Shown piece by piece: positions 1 to 10,243 of a DNA stretch of 64,000 nucleotides; positions within the stretch are counted from its first letter, which is position 1; the number at the start of each line of letters is the position of its first letter. A program made the translations under genes and the position numbers. The DNA comes from Hypericum androsaemum (lineage: Eukaryota; Streptophyta; Magnoliopsida; Malpighiales; Hypericaceae): NCBI GenBank assembly GCA_963995505.1, contig OZ023180.1, positions 15,390,689 through 15,454,688 on the forward strand. The letters are read 5' to 3'. A model generated the notes under the pieces. It worked only from the letters and a program-made list of their open reading frames with translations. It made no database searches and was not told the DNA's origin.

Positions 1-821
1 ATCTCATCTTTATCTGTCGTTTATAGCTTGCCAATTATAATCAGAGTTATCTGTCCGTTGACCATAGTAACTTGGCAATTATTGTTGTTCTTAACCAGAG
101 TTACTTGGGGAATTGCATCGAGATCCGTAGGTAATATAACAAAGACATTAACCGGAAGCCATGAAGCTGACAGTAACGAGGTTTGCATGCTGATTGTATG
201 CGAAGAGCTCACATTTCATTAGCGGCTTTACAAGACTTGGCCCGAGATAGAACACTGGAAATCCAAAGTTCTTAACAGGTACAAATGGGAGGATTGAGAA
301 AGATGACAGTGCGTATTAAGCGAAAAATCCAAGTCGGAGTCCCAAAGAAGTTCAAGAAGCAGTAAGAACTAAGGTAAAAATCATCACAGGTCAAAGAAGA
401 TCTGCAGGCTAGAACAACTGAACAACAATGCAATAGCATCACCAACGGTAAGACGGATGAAAGGGGATAGATGAGGAGGACCCATGTCAGATAAACCAAA
501 TGCACACCATTCACAATATATTCTCCATCCCTAGCAACACTTTCAACGGGTTACAATTCTTGAAATTTGCAGACGATAAGAAGCAACGTGCAGTAAACAC
601 GGGCACGGGAAGAGATCGTTCGAAATAGAAATACCTGGAAGGTGCATAATGTACCTCTAAACCTTATGTACAACATTAAAATTTCTATTAAAAAAGGCTA
701 TACAATTATTGGTTAAACATACCCTAACCAGATGGTATGTTCTCTACCTTCGCAGTGCCATTGACGGGCAGATATACACGAGAGTAGAAGAACGGAAAAC
801 AAGAAAACCTTAAAGTTCTTC
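1..821. other. Intergenic, no gene recognised
   Basis: Only short overlapping open frames are present, and none resembles a known family or has plausible splice sites. The stretch just left of 822 is probably the 3' untranslated region of the J-protein gene on the minus strand. Nothing else is supported. Confidence 0.5.
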
Positions 822-1619
822 TCACAACTCTTCCCTCTGCTGGCGCATCCGGGCGCCCCAGGACATATTCCCGGCATCCTTGCGCACGCTTCGTCTCTTG
901 AGCTCCGATACCTGAGATTGCCATCTGCTCTTCCACTCAACCTTATCTTCCGAATCCTGACAACATCAAAATCAAACTCCGCATCACTCCACCCATTCGA
1001 AGTAGTGTCTTTCATTTCAGAAACTCTAAACAACGATAATTTTCGAAACACGAATCCTATTCAAGAGAAACTACATTGTACTTAATCGATAACACGAACT
1101 CGAGAGAGTGCCCGTGTTGGCTGATCGTTTGTCAGATTACAAAAAGATGCATTCTAACTGTTTGTCAGATTGTACCAGTGAGGAATGGGGCTGGTAGTAG
1201 CGCCTCCTGGCGGAGAAAGCGAGGCGTATCCCCCTCGACATGTCGCGATCGTACACAGCCCTCCGGCTCGGATCCGAAAGCGTCTCGTAGGCCTCCTGGA
1301 CCCGGATGAACGTCCGGGTGTACTCCGCGACACGGTCCGGGTGCGGGCACACGTCCGGATGGTACTTCCGGGCCAGCTGCTTGTACGCCTGCTTAATCTC
1401 CGGCAGGGAACCGGACTCCGGTATCCCCAGCAGCTCGTAGAAGCTCACGGCCGGCTCCCGCTCCTCCACCGCAGCCCGGGCCCTGAACCTGATCGCCCCG
1501 GCGCGAAGCCGCGCGGCGGCGGGGGGCCACGTCCGGAGGGAGGCGGCGGGGGCCGGATCGGGGACCAGGAGGCGGCAGGTCTCGCTCCCTGGGAAGGTTA
1601 GGGCGTAGCAGCACCCCAT
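822..1619 (-). CDS. ATJ20: Chloroplast J-domain co-chaperone, DnaJ20-like
   Basis: Two-exon gene. Exon 1 is 1619-1176 and exon 2 is 956-822; both junctions are phase 0 (donor GTACAA, acceptor CAG), giving 192 residues. The start ATG at 1619 is followed by a Ser/Ala/Arg-rich, acid-poor N-terminus of about 50 residues that looks like a plastid transit peptide. The J domain spans about residues 58-125, with the Hsp70-stimulating HPD tripeptide at 87-89. Exon 2 encodes a conserved tail containing WKSRWQSQ, ELKRRS and NMSWGARMR, as in the small plastid J-proteins of the DnaJ20 group. Family knowledge: these pass unfolded clients such as DXS to plastid Hsp70. Exon 1 is strongly GC-rich compared with the flanks, as in many plant nuclear genes for plastid proteins. 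The family is clear; orthology to J20 rather than a sister J-protein is inferred. Confidence 0.88.
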
Positions 1620-2054
1620 GGGTTTTGGACCAGTGTTGTGATTTGAGTTTTGGTTTGGGGTTGGGGGCGACGGTTACTTTTGAAAGGGCGAGGGGCGAGA
1701 GATGAGAGAGAAAGAGAGAGTGGTGGTTGCGTGCGGTTTTGGTGTCTCGCATAGCTCTATCATGTTAATGGGGAAAGGGAAAGCTGAAATCAGGGGTATC
1801 CAAACGACATATTCTAATTTCAAATACCAAATAGCGAAAATAAACAAACACGAGATCGAAATTAGAATTCACCGAAAAATATCTATTGATTTTTTTCGGG
1901 GTAAAGAGCGTCAGAGGTGGGAGAAGATGCCGAGGAAGTCAGGCCGGTGGCGACAAAAGAATTTATTGATTTTTTTTAATTTTCTGTAAGGATATTTAAG
2001 TTATTTACATGAAAAATTGACTAATGCCGTTAGTGAGGGACACTAAAATATAAT
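1620..2054. promoter_or_regulatory. Upstream region of the J-protein gene
   Basis: This is the 5' flank of the minus-strand J-protein gene. A GA-rich tract (about 1697-1722, CT-rich on the transcribed strand) lies where a 5' leader or core promoter would be expected. No TATA box or defined operator can be assigned with confidence. Confidence 0.3.
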
Positions 2055-2061
2055 AAAATCA

Positions 2062-2930
2062 AGAGTAAATTACTCTTAGGTCTTTGGTATTTGTTTAAAT
2101 TATTATTTTAGTCTCTGATATTTTAAAACACATATTTTCGTCCTCAAAGTTTGCTAAAATATAACTTTTAGGTCCCTCACTGGCATCAGCGATCAACATA
2201 GTATTTTTAATGACCTTTTTGCACTTCCAAAAAAATATCTTTTTGTTGTCATCGTCATCTTCTCCCCCCTTGTCTGTCATCTTCCACCCCCAACATCAAT
2301 AATGGACTAATTTCTTCTTCAAAAATTAAAAAAGAACAAAACAAACCCACGCATGAAATCTTCCCAGAAAACAAGATACAAAGAGACACATCAAGTTCCA
2401 ATCTCAAAATCAATTCATTGGAAGCGACCTAAATCAATTTCCAGGAGAATACCAACTCTTCAATTTGAACACTATGTTCCAGCCCCAAGTTGTTCAAAAT
2501 CAATTCAAAGCATCCAAAGTTTTCGCATAGAACAAAATCGATTTGAACAGCAAGTTCCAGCCTCAAATCTTTGATTTGAACGAACGAGCAAAATTTATTG
2601 GGTTTAGATGGAGCGAAGACGAATATTTGGTTTAGTTCTTCGTTAATTGTAGTGATTAGAAGTTCTTGTTTTCGGTTTAGTTGTTTTGTTGATTTTGATT
2701 TTAAATTGAAAAATCTTGTCTACGAGGAAGAAGATGAATATTTGAGGAAGAAGATGGATATTTTTTAAAGGGTATAAGGGTCATAAAAAAAATTTGTTGA
2801 CCGATGACATCAGAAAAGAACCTTAGAGTTCAATAAAAGTAAACTAGGGGATTAAAGTTTCGATTTTGAAACAGTAGGGACTAAAATAGTAATTTAAGCA
2901 AATACCAGGAACCTGAGGGCAATTTGCTCT
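2062..2930. mobile_element. Non-autonomous long-TIR DNA transposon
   Basis: The two ends are inverted copies of each other over roughly 130 bp. The left end begins AGAGTAAATTACTCTTAGGT; the right end, read on the minus strand, begins AGAGCAAATTGCCCTCAGGT, and both continue into TTTAGTC. A perfect 7-bp direct repeat AAAATCA flanks it (2055-2061 and 2931-2937). The interior has no recognisable gene. The TIR is related to those at 38139-41270 and to the lone end near 19045, so this is a multicopy family. Superfamily is uncertain: long TIRs suggest MULE, but the visible duplication is shorter than the 9 bp expected. Confidence 0.75.
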
Positions 2931-4249
2931 AAAATCAAACACGGGAGATAGAAAAATTATTTCTGTAAACTGAGGGACGTTAGGGGAGATATGACCACAA
3001 TCCAGAGAGTAATTTATCCTAAATTTAATCCATTAGCTGCTGAAAATTCGAGGTTAAATTGTTTGTTTGGTCACTGTATTTTGTGGATATTCGAAATTGG
3101 CTTCAATACTCTTGAAGAAGATTTTGTAATTATCACTTTTTTCTCTTTAAGAAAACACCTGGTCACTCATTGCCCTGGACTACCGAGGGTAGCAAAATTG
3201 ACAAGCTGCATTCTAATAATTCAAGCTTGATAATTTTGATTAAGTAGAAATAAACGTTTTTGACTAAATTGTTGATTTGATGATGGTTGATTGCAATTCC
3301 CATGTGGATCTGCTCCAATTATTCGGAATTTTAGGAACCACAAGTATACTGGTGACTCTTAACTAGCATGATTAAGTCTTAGGATCATGAATCAATTTCT
3401 TATAAAATTAATCATCCAAATGGAAGTGCGATTGGGATTCAGTTCAATTAATTAGCGAACAAACGTGTACTCAAGGGTGTTTCTACAAAACTTAACTTAA
3501 ATTCTCCCCTAAAAAAAGGTTACCTAAATTGAGCTCCTAATATAAAGTCAGATTTTCCGTCACAATCTAGGGGTGGCCAAGTAGTTTTGGACTCTTTTTC
3601 AAAAAAAAAGAGTAGTTTTGGACTCAACCAGCAAACCGCAAGAACCGAAATTCATCTCAAGAATGAACGGAAACCGAATAGCATTGATCTCCTGCTCAGA
3701 GAATTTAAATTCTGATGTGATCGGTCAACAAATTTTTTTAATGATCTCCTGCTGTTTGAGAACCAGACCATTTAAGAATTTGAGAAAGTTGAGCAATTGT
3801 TGAATATACTGTTATTCTCCGAATAACGTATTGTCCAATTGGTGCTGATAGGGTCATCTTGTCATCACCGAATCCACTCTAGATGTCATGACTCGACACT
3901 CGAACATATCCTGAAAGAGATCGACCACGTGGCATGTTATGGTTCAATCACTCATCTCACGCACTACCTGCTCCAAAACCAATATCGATTTTGAATCATC
4001 TTTCTCCATATGGATCGGCTTGACAAGAGATGATATGATCGTTAAAATCTGGTTTTCATTACATGGAAAAATAGCACTATCTTTGACGGTGTTAATGACG
4101 AGATTATATTGAGAAGAGATTACTAAAATCTTGTTTTCAGGTAAAAATTTAATTATAGACTATTAAATTTGATTTTAAATCAAAATATTTAAATTTAAGG
4201 ACCATTAATCTATCAATGATACTTTTGATATTTTACCCGTCTGGTACCA
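2931..4249. other. Intergenic with one related transposon end
   Basis: At about 2950-3019 the minus strand reads TAGGATAAATTACTCTCTGG, matching the termini of the same long-TIR family, so a second, older end lies here without a clear partner. The rest is AT-rich with no gene. Confidence 0.4.
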
Positions 4250-4967
4250 ATTAGGGATTCCACCCTACTATCATTTTAACTTTTATCTTCCAAAGTTGGA
4301 AAAAAAATCTAGCCGCCAAAATCATCTCTCTCCTCCATTTTAACATTGATCTTTCTTCTCCCCAAAATCGGATCGCCTTTCCTCACAATCCGACGACCGG
4401 CGCTCCCCAAGGCCTGCATTAATCCGACAATGGACACTTCCTGAGACCTGTCCCGATGCTCCCTGAGCCCTGCCCTGATGCTCCCCGAGACCAGTTCCGA
4501 GCTCAATCTTTGGATCTAGAACCCTCGTTCCGTGACGGCTCAATTCCTAATTAAGTCCAAGTAAGAGTTTTTCCATTTTTTTACAGAGTATGAGGTTTGG
4601 TTTGTTGAGTTTTCTTTGGGTATTTAGGGTTCTTTCTTTCCCTTTTTCGGCTCCTCCGAGATGACTGACGCTCGTCCGTGACGACTGATGCTCCTTCGAG
4701 ACCCATTCTATGCTCGCAGTGACGATTACTTTTGTCCACCAAGAATCCAAGCTTCTACGTCAAGATTCTGGTAAGAGTTTTTTGTATTTTTAGGGTTTGG
4801 ATTGTTGAGTATTTTCTGGGTTTTTAGGGTTCTTCCGTGACGGACGGCGAGCACAGCGGTCGGGTGGACTTCAAGGGTCGCCAGTGGCGGGAGGTTTTGA
4901 GTGGAGGTTAGTGTTGGAAAAAACCCTAATATGCGATTAACTCTTTTTTTCTTTTTTTTAATACTAT

Positions 4968-5235
4968 GATATTAGTTTGTATGTGTAGCGATATTGGTTT
5001 GCATGTTGATTGATATTGGTTTGTTTATGTGACGATATTGGTTTGCATGTGTGGCAAAATTGATTTTCTTGTGTGGCGATATTGGTTTGCATGTGTGGCA
5101 AAATTGGTTTGCATGTGTCGAAATATTAGTTTGCATGTATAGCAATACTATTTTGCATGTGTGGCGATAATAGTTTGCATGTGTGACGATATTGGTTTGC
5201 ATGTGTCGAAATATTGGTTTGCATGTGTCGAAATT
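4968..5235 (+). repeat. Minisatellite array, ~22-bp unit, plus orientation
   Basis: About ten imperfect tandem copies of a unit reading like GGTTTGCATGTGTGGCGATATT. Long frames across it are only translations of the repeat. Confidence 0.85.
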
Positions 5236-5849
5236 CTACCGTAGTACTTTTTTCTACCATAAAATAATTCAATTGACCATTGTCTCTTTCTTTTCTATAC
5301 TTAAATAATTAAAACTCCTCCTTACAGGCAATAACCATCCGATGGTTGACGCCCCGAGCTGGACGATGAACGGATAGCACAATCGTCTGCGTAAGCTGGT
5401 CATAAAAGTGATTGATGAAAGAGTTCAGCTCCACCTCCCCTGGTAGGCCAAAAAGTTCGCTACATTATGAGATGTTGAATTAGGAGCCATGTAATTTTTG
5501 TAACAACCGACTGTATATGGTGCCGTCGGACATGACACAATTTATGGACTGATTGGAAATCATATTTCATGTCTTCTATTTGAATGACTTGCCTGCTGTA
5601 TATGTGCCAATTTTTTTTCCTAAATCATATTTCATATCTTTTCTTATCACTTCTGTAGTTTGTACCAAGTGCAAGGGTTAGCACTTGTATTTGATTTTTG
5701 CTGGCTTCCAATAGCTCAACTTCCCCAAGTTCTCAAAGTCACATGACGAAGAAAAATCACTGCAATGATACGTACGAAACAACATTATACGAAGGTTGCA
5801 AGTTCTTTACTTAGATATACCAAAATTTGAATCAACGAGATAACCAATA

Positions 5850-6450
5850 TCAATATACATGCAAACCAATATCACTACAACTGAAAACCAATACCACTAT
5901 CACTTCACATGCAAACCAATATCACTACATCTGAAAATCAATATCACTACACATGCAAACCAATATCACTATACCGGAAAACCAATATCACTACACATGT
6001 AAACCAATATTACTACATCCGAAAACCAATATCACTACACATGCAAACCAACATCACTACATCAGAAACCAATATTACTACACATGCAAATCAATATCAC
6101 TACATTTGAAAATCAATATCACTACACATGCAAACCAATATCACTACAACTGAAAGCCAATATCACTACATCTAAAAATTAATATAATACACATGCAAAT
6201 CAATATCCCTACATCTGAAAACCAATATCACTACACATGCAAATCAATATCACTACATCCGAAAATCAATATCACTACACATACAAACCAATATCATCAC
6301 ATCTGAAAACCAATATCATTACACATGCAAACCAATATCACTACATCTGAAAAACAAGATCGTTACATCTAAAAACCAACATCACTACATCTGAAAACCA
6401 ATATCATTATATCTGAAAACTAATATCACTACACATGCAAACCAGTATCA
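5850..6450 (-). repeat. Minisatellite array, same unit inverted
   Basis: More than twenty imperfect copies of CACATGCAAACCAATATCAC, the reverse complement of the 4968-5235 array, alternate with a variant reading CATCTGAAAACCAATATCAC. The period is about 21-22 bp. The two arrays form a loose inverted-repeat framework for the element. Confidence 0.85.
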
Positions 6451-6452
6451 CT

Positions 6453-6730
6453 ACTCGGTGAAACCAGTCTCAATTAACGACATCGAAGACGACCAAATCT
6501 AGGAGACGACCGGAGATCACCTCGAAGCCAGAGCTTGGTGACCAATATCATTACATCTGAAAACCAATATCACTACACATGCAAACCAGTATCATTAATC
6601 GGTGAAACCAGTATCATTAATCAGTGAAACCAGTATCATTACTCGGTGAAACCAATCTCAATTAACGACATCGAAGACGACTGAATCTAGGAGACGACCA
6701 GAGATCACCTCGAAGCCAGAGCTTGGTGAC
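6453..6730 (+). repeat. Direct duplication of a 90-bp segment
   Basis: Copy 1 is 6453-6542 and copy 2 is 6641-6730. Both begin ACTCGGTGAAACCA and end GCCAGAGCTTGGTGAC with only a few differences. Between them lie array units and short repeats of GGTGAAACCAGTATCATTAA. This is a local duplication inside the non-autonomous element. Confidence 0.85.
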
Positions 6731-7544
6731 AGGAGACTACCTCAAACCCACACCGAAGATGACCTCGAACCCAGACCGGAGACGACCTTCGTCCCATGGA
6801 ATGATCTTCGTTCCATTGGTACCCTTAATATGTAGTTGGTCCTCCCATGGAATGAACTTCGTTCTTTGGTTTATCTCTTTTTTTGTTTTTTGGCTTTTAG
6901 TTTAGTGAAAAAAATAGCTGGTAGGATTTTTGAGATTTACCAGAATTTGAAGAGTCCTTCCTTAGAAGAAGGTGAAGCGTCCTTCACGTCTAAAGAGGGA
7001 TTGGTGGTTATTTTTTTGCCTTTTTTTTACCTTTTTAATGTTTCCACAAATAAGAGGAATTTGGTTTGTAATAATTTTCCAATATTATCCCTAATTATTT
7101 TATTAGTACCTAAATTACTACCATATCCTCTTTAGTCTCCAAAGTTGGAGACTACCCTTGTTTCCTCCAAATCTCTCCCCGTTAATGACAACCAGGAATT
7201 TTAGCTACGATACTCTAATTATGTTTCAGACTTAAGTCTACTTTTGTATCTAGAATCATTAAGATCCTCAGTTATGTTTTCACTTGCGGCTAACCTTAAA
7301 TGCCAAAATGTCAAAGCTACGGACGTCAAATCTGGTTTCCTCTCGGTCAAAAAGAAAAACATGGTGTTTCCTTAAGCTAGGGTCCAATAGTGTCAAATCA
7401 AGGTCCCCTAATGCCCACCCAAACCCCACCCCCAACCCCCCCCCCCGGCTTATGAAATTGAAACATCAAGCAAGTTGAACCGAGGAATGAAGTAACGAAG
7501 CTGTACGTCACTTTTATTTTCAAAAGCACTTGACACCATAGTCA

Positions 7545-8112
7545 ATTAAAGCTAAGAGCTTGCAAATTAGGACCAGGCCAAACCTATAATTGCATCCGCA
7601 AAAGTTGGGTCTTGGTCTTCTCTGGTTTACCTTCAAGCAACAGTTAGAGCCAAGGGCAGCCACGTTTGGTTTTATTTTGCGGATCTGATTGGAGTGGCTT
7701 GGCGTGTCCCCGAGACAATAGCAGAGGCTCTTGAGAGCTGGTCTAGGCTGGTTCGTGATGAAATGCTGAAGAAAATATGATTTGCACTCTTTGGAGCCAT
7801 AAATTGGAACATATGGTATTATCGAAATAAGGTGTTTTTTGAAGAAGAAAGACCACACACAAACAGTAATCAATCGAGTAGCCTTCCATGCAAGAGAATG
7901 GCTTATTTGGTCTAATTCAATAAGGGGGCTCTATAATCAAGATCTTATCATGTACTAAGTTAGTCTACATTATTACACGGTTGTGTAGTTATGTAGTTTA
8001 ATTTGGATGCGGCTTGCATCTTAGGGCTGTAATATGGGGGTATGTCTCCCTCCTGTAAACATGACTAGTATTACTATTAATAAAGGTCAACTTATCAACA
8101 ACAACAAAAAAA
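7545..8112 (+). mobile_element. Degenerate LINE 3' end
   Basis: Conceptual translation with stops and shifts shows the zf-RVT region typical of the C-terminus of plant LINE reverse transcriptases: AWRVPETIAEALESWSRL, then NWNIWYYRNKVFFEEE, then AFHAREWLIW. A short A/CAA-rich tail follows at about 8092-8112, as expected for the 3' end of a retroposed LINE. The RT core and endonuclease are absent, so this is a 5'-truncated remnant. No target duplication was resolved. Confidence 0.6.
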
Positions 8113-10243
8113 CAGTTAGCGCTAGGGTATCATCACAAGCAACGTTACCGGGGTACCTACTTCGGTAACAGACTGACCAAACAAATGGTTATGCCTTTAT
8201 AAGCCTATCACAAGTTTAATGGGAAAACGAAAGCAGCAGTAACGACACACCACCGGCGGGAAACTATTCTGTATAGTGGTGAGAGGCCACGAGCTCTTCT
8301 GTCTCATTGCGTGGTTTCCTCTTAACAGCAGCCCTGGAATAGCTAGGTGAAGGCAGAAAGCCCAAAGGGGGAAGGAATGAAAAGAAGAAAGGATATACAA
8401 GGGTGGGGGGAGGAGGAAAGGTTAGTCAAAAATCAAGCGAGGATGTGAAGGGCTCTTTTCACATCCAACCAGATTATCGCAATCTTCGACGTGCTCCAAT
8501 TTACTGACAGAAAAGAAAAGAAAAAGAACTCGGATGAACTTGTGATGATTGCACCGAGAGAGTGGCACAGAATAGAGATTTCAGGACTCTGCCCAAACAA
8601 GCAAAATGTGTAAAAAGTTCACCCCAAGTACGATGCAGGCCGATCAAATTTAAAGAACAAGCCAACTGCTACACGTTGCTAAATATTCAAGATTAATCAT
8701 AATAAAACCTCAGAATACCTTAGACGAGATAGCAGCAAAGAGAAGTATGCATAGCTGGTCAAGCCATACAAAACCAGCAAGCAGAAAGTTTCGTTCTACT
8801 ACATCACAGGAAGCATGCTAAAACTGCAGTCTAAACATCCAGTCGAGCACCAAACGCAACTCAACCCGGAAGTTGGAAAAGTATTACCTGTTGAAACTAA
8901 AACTTCCATTTGCACATGCACACTAGAAAGCGGCAGCCAATCTGCTCATACGCAATACCTTGAGAAGTTCATGCTGGCCACCCCAGCAACATCTGGTGTT
9001 CATTCGATCTTGAAAGTAGCTTCAAAAACCATAGACAATACCTTGGGAAGAGAAAAGGGGAGAGGAAAAAAAAGAAAAGGAGGAAAAAAAGAAAAGAAAA
9101 TGGTGGCATAAGGCACAAGGTTCCAGCACACATGAAGCTATAGAAACATATCAGTGGCCTCATTAATCACAACATAAAATTTTCTACTAGCAAGATCAAC
9201 AGAAGTCTATTGATGACTGGACAATCTAAAAAACCTGGGACTTGCAAGATAGATAGACATAAAACCTACTGATAATTTGCATACCTTCATCCATAACCCT
9301 GAACAACTGATTTCAGGAAGCCCCGGAGAACATAGAAGGTATAACCTGCAGGCATTTGGCATGATACAGGCCAAACAACACAACCAAAGTTAAAAAGAGA
9401 AGCCACAATCAGCTTAAGACAGAACAAGAACCCCATAGAAAGATGGAGACGAGGACAGTTGCTGAGCAACATGCCAACACTCACGACACAAAAAATGAAT
9501 CCGCTCGTATATAGAAGTAGAAGCTTGAATGCCTGCAAGGTGGCTTCTCCATCTACAATTGCTCCAAATCCTCTCAAAGAAAAGCACAATACACAGGCTC
9601 ACAAAACAATCACATACTTTGGATACGATTACAGAGAAATCAAATGAGCAAGAAAAAGATAATTTTTCTAACAGAAAATCACATTTTGAACTACTAATAC
9701 TGACAGCAGATGCTTCAAGAGAAAATAGTTCACATTTGTAATTAACTCCTTGAATCAACATCTTTACCAAACAAAACAACAACATAGCAAGAGATTGTAG
9801 TCCAACATACATCTCGCAGGGACAGAAGAATGCTACAAAGCTGAATGCAGCGAACAGCAGTCAACATCTGGATTACTAAAAATCCACCAAGCATGCCCAG
9901 GTCACAAAATATAATTCCAATGTGGTACAAGAGATCCTGCACGAGACGAACAAACAGAGAAGTGTGCATGTTTAAGCTGAGCTGGCCATTCATTTGAAAA
10001 ACTGATCACCAATATAAGCTAAATATCTTCGGAGTGAACAGTCATCTTTCATAAGCGATGCAAATTCATCAGTTCCAGATCCTGATCTTTAACGGTCTTC
10101 TACATTGGCCATGCTTGATTCAGAAAACTAAACCGCCAGTAAGTTGAGCACTTTCCAGTGCATTTTAACTATCTGAAACTGCAGATGAGAGGATAAAAAA
10201 AATACTAAGTTAAGAGACAAATGAATAAACCAAAGATCAGCTT
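8113..10243. other. Gene-free stretch downstream of the SR-protein gene
   Basis: No coding family is recognisable. It may include 3' untranslated sequence of the minus-strand gene ending at 10244. A possible donor (GTATGC) lies a few codons before that stop, so an alternative 3' exon within this stretch cannot be excluded. A purine-rich tract occurs at about 9048-9104. Confidence 0.35.

Larger units (their letters stand above)
4250..7155. mobile_element. Non-autonomous MULE-like element with mirror-image minisatellite arrays
   Basis: The left end carries a small hairpin (TAGGG at 4252-4256 pairing with CCCTA at 4263-4267). The right end carries a stronger one (TAGTCTCCAA at 7133-7142 pairing with TTGGAGACTA at 7145-7154). 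The layout matches the 10.4 kb MULE at 19984-30346: end hairpins, and arrays of the ~22-bp GATATTGGTTTGCATGTG motif on the plus strand in the left half and on the minus strand in the right half. It has no transposase or protease sequence. No clear target-site duplication was found, so the exact ends are inferred. Between the arrays (5320-5850) is unique sequence of unknown origin. Confidence 0.6.

Noticed and set aside
1185..1601. 138-codon plus-strand frame
   Set aside because: It is the antisense shadow of the GC-rich J-protein exon.
5909..6153. Open frames of about 66 codons with a periodic peptide
   Set aside because: They only translate the ~22-bp array (period 22 keeps frames open by chance) and occur in several frames at once.
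5850..6450. CRISPR-like regular direct repeats
   Set aside because: The repeats are tandem and imperfect with no unique spacers, and the window is plant nuclear DNA. It is a transposon-associated minisatellite.
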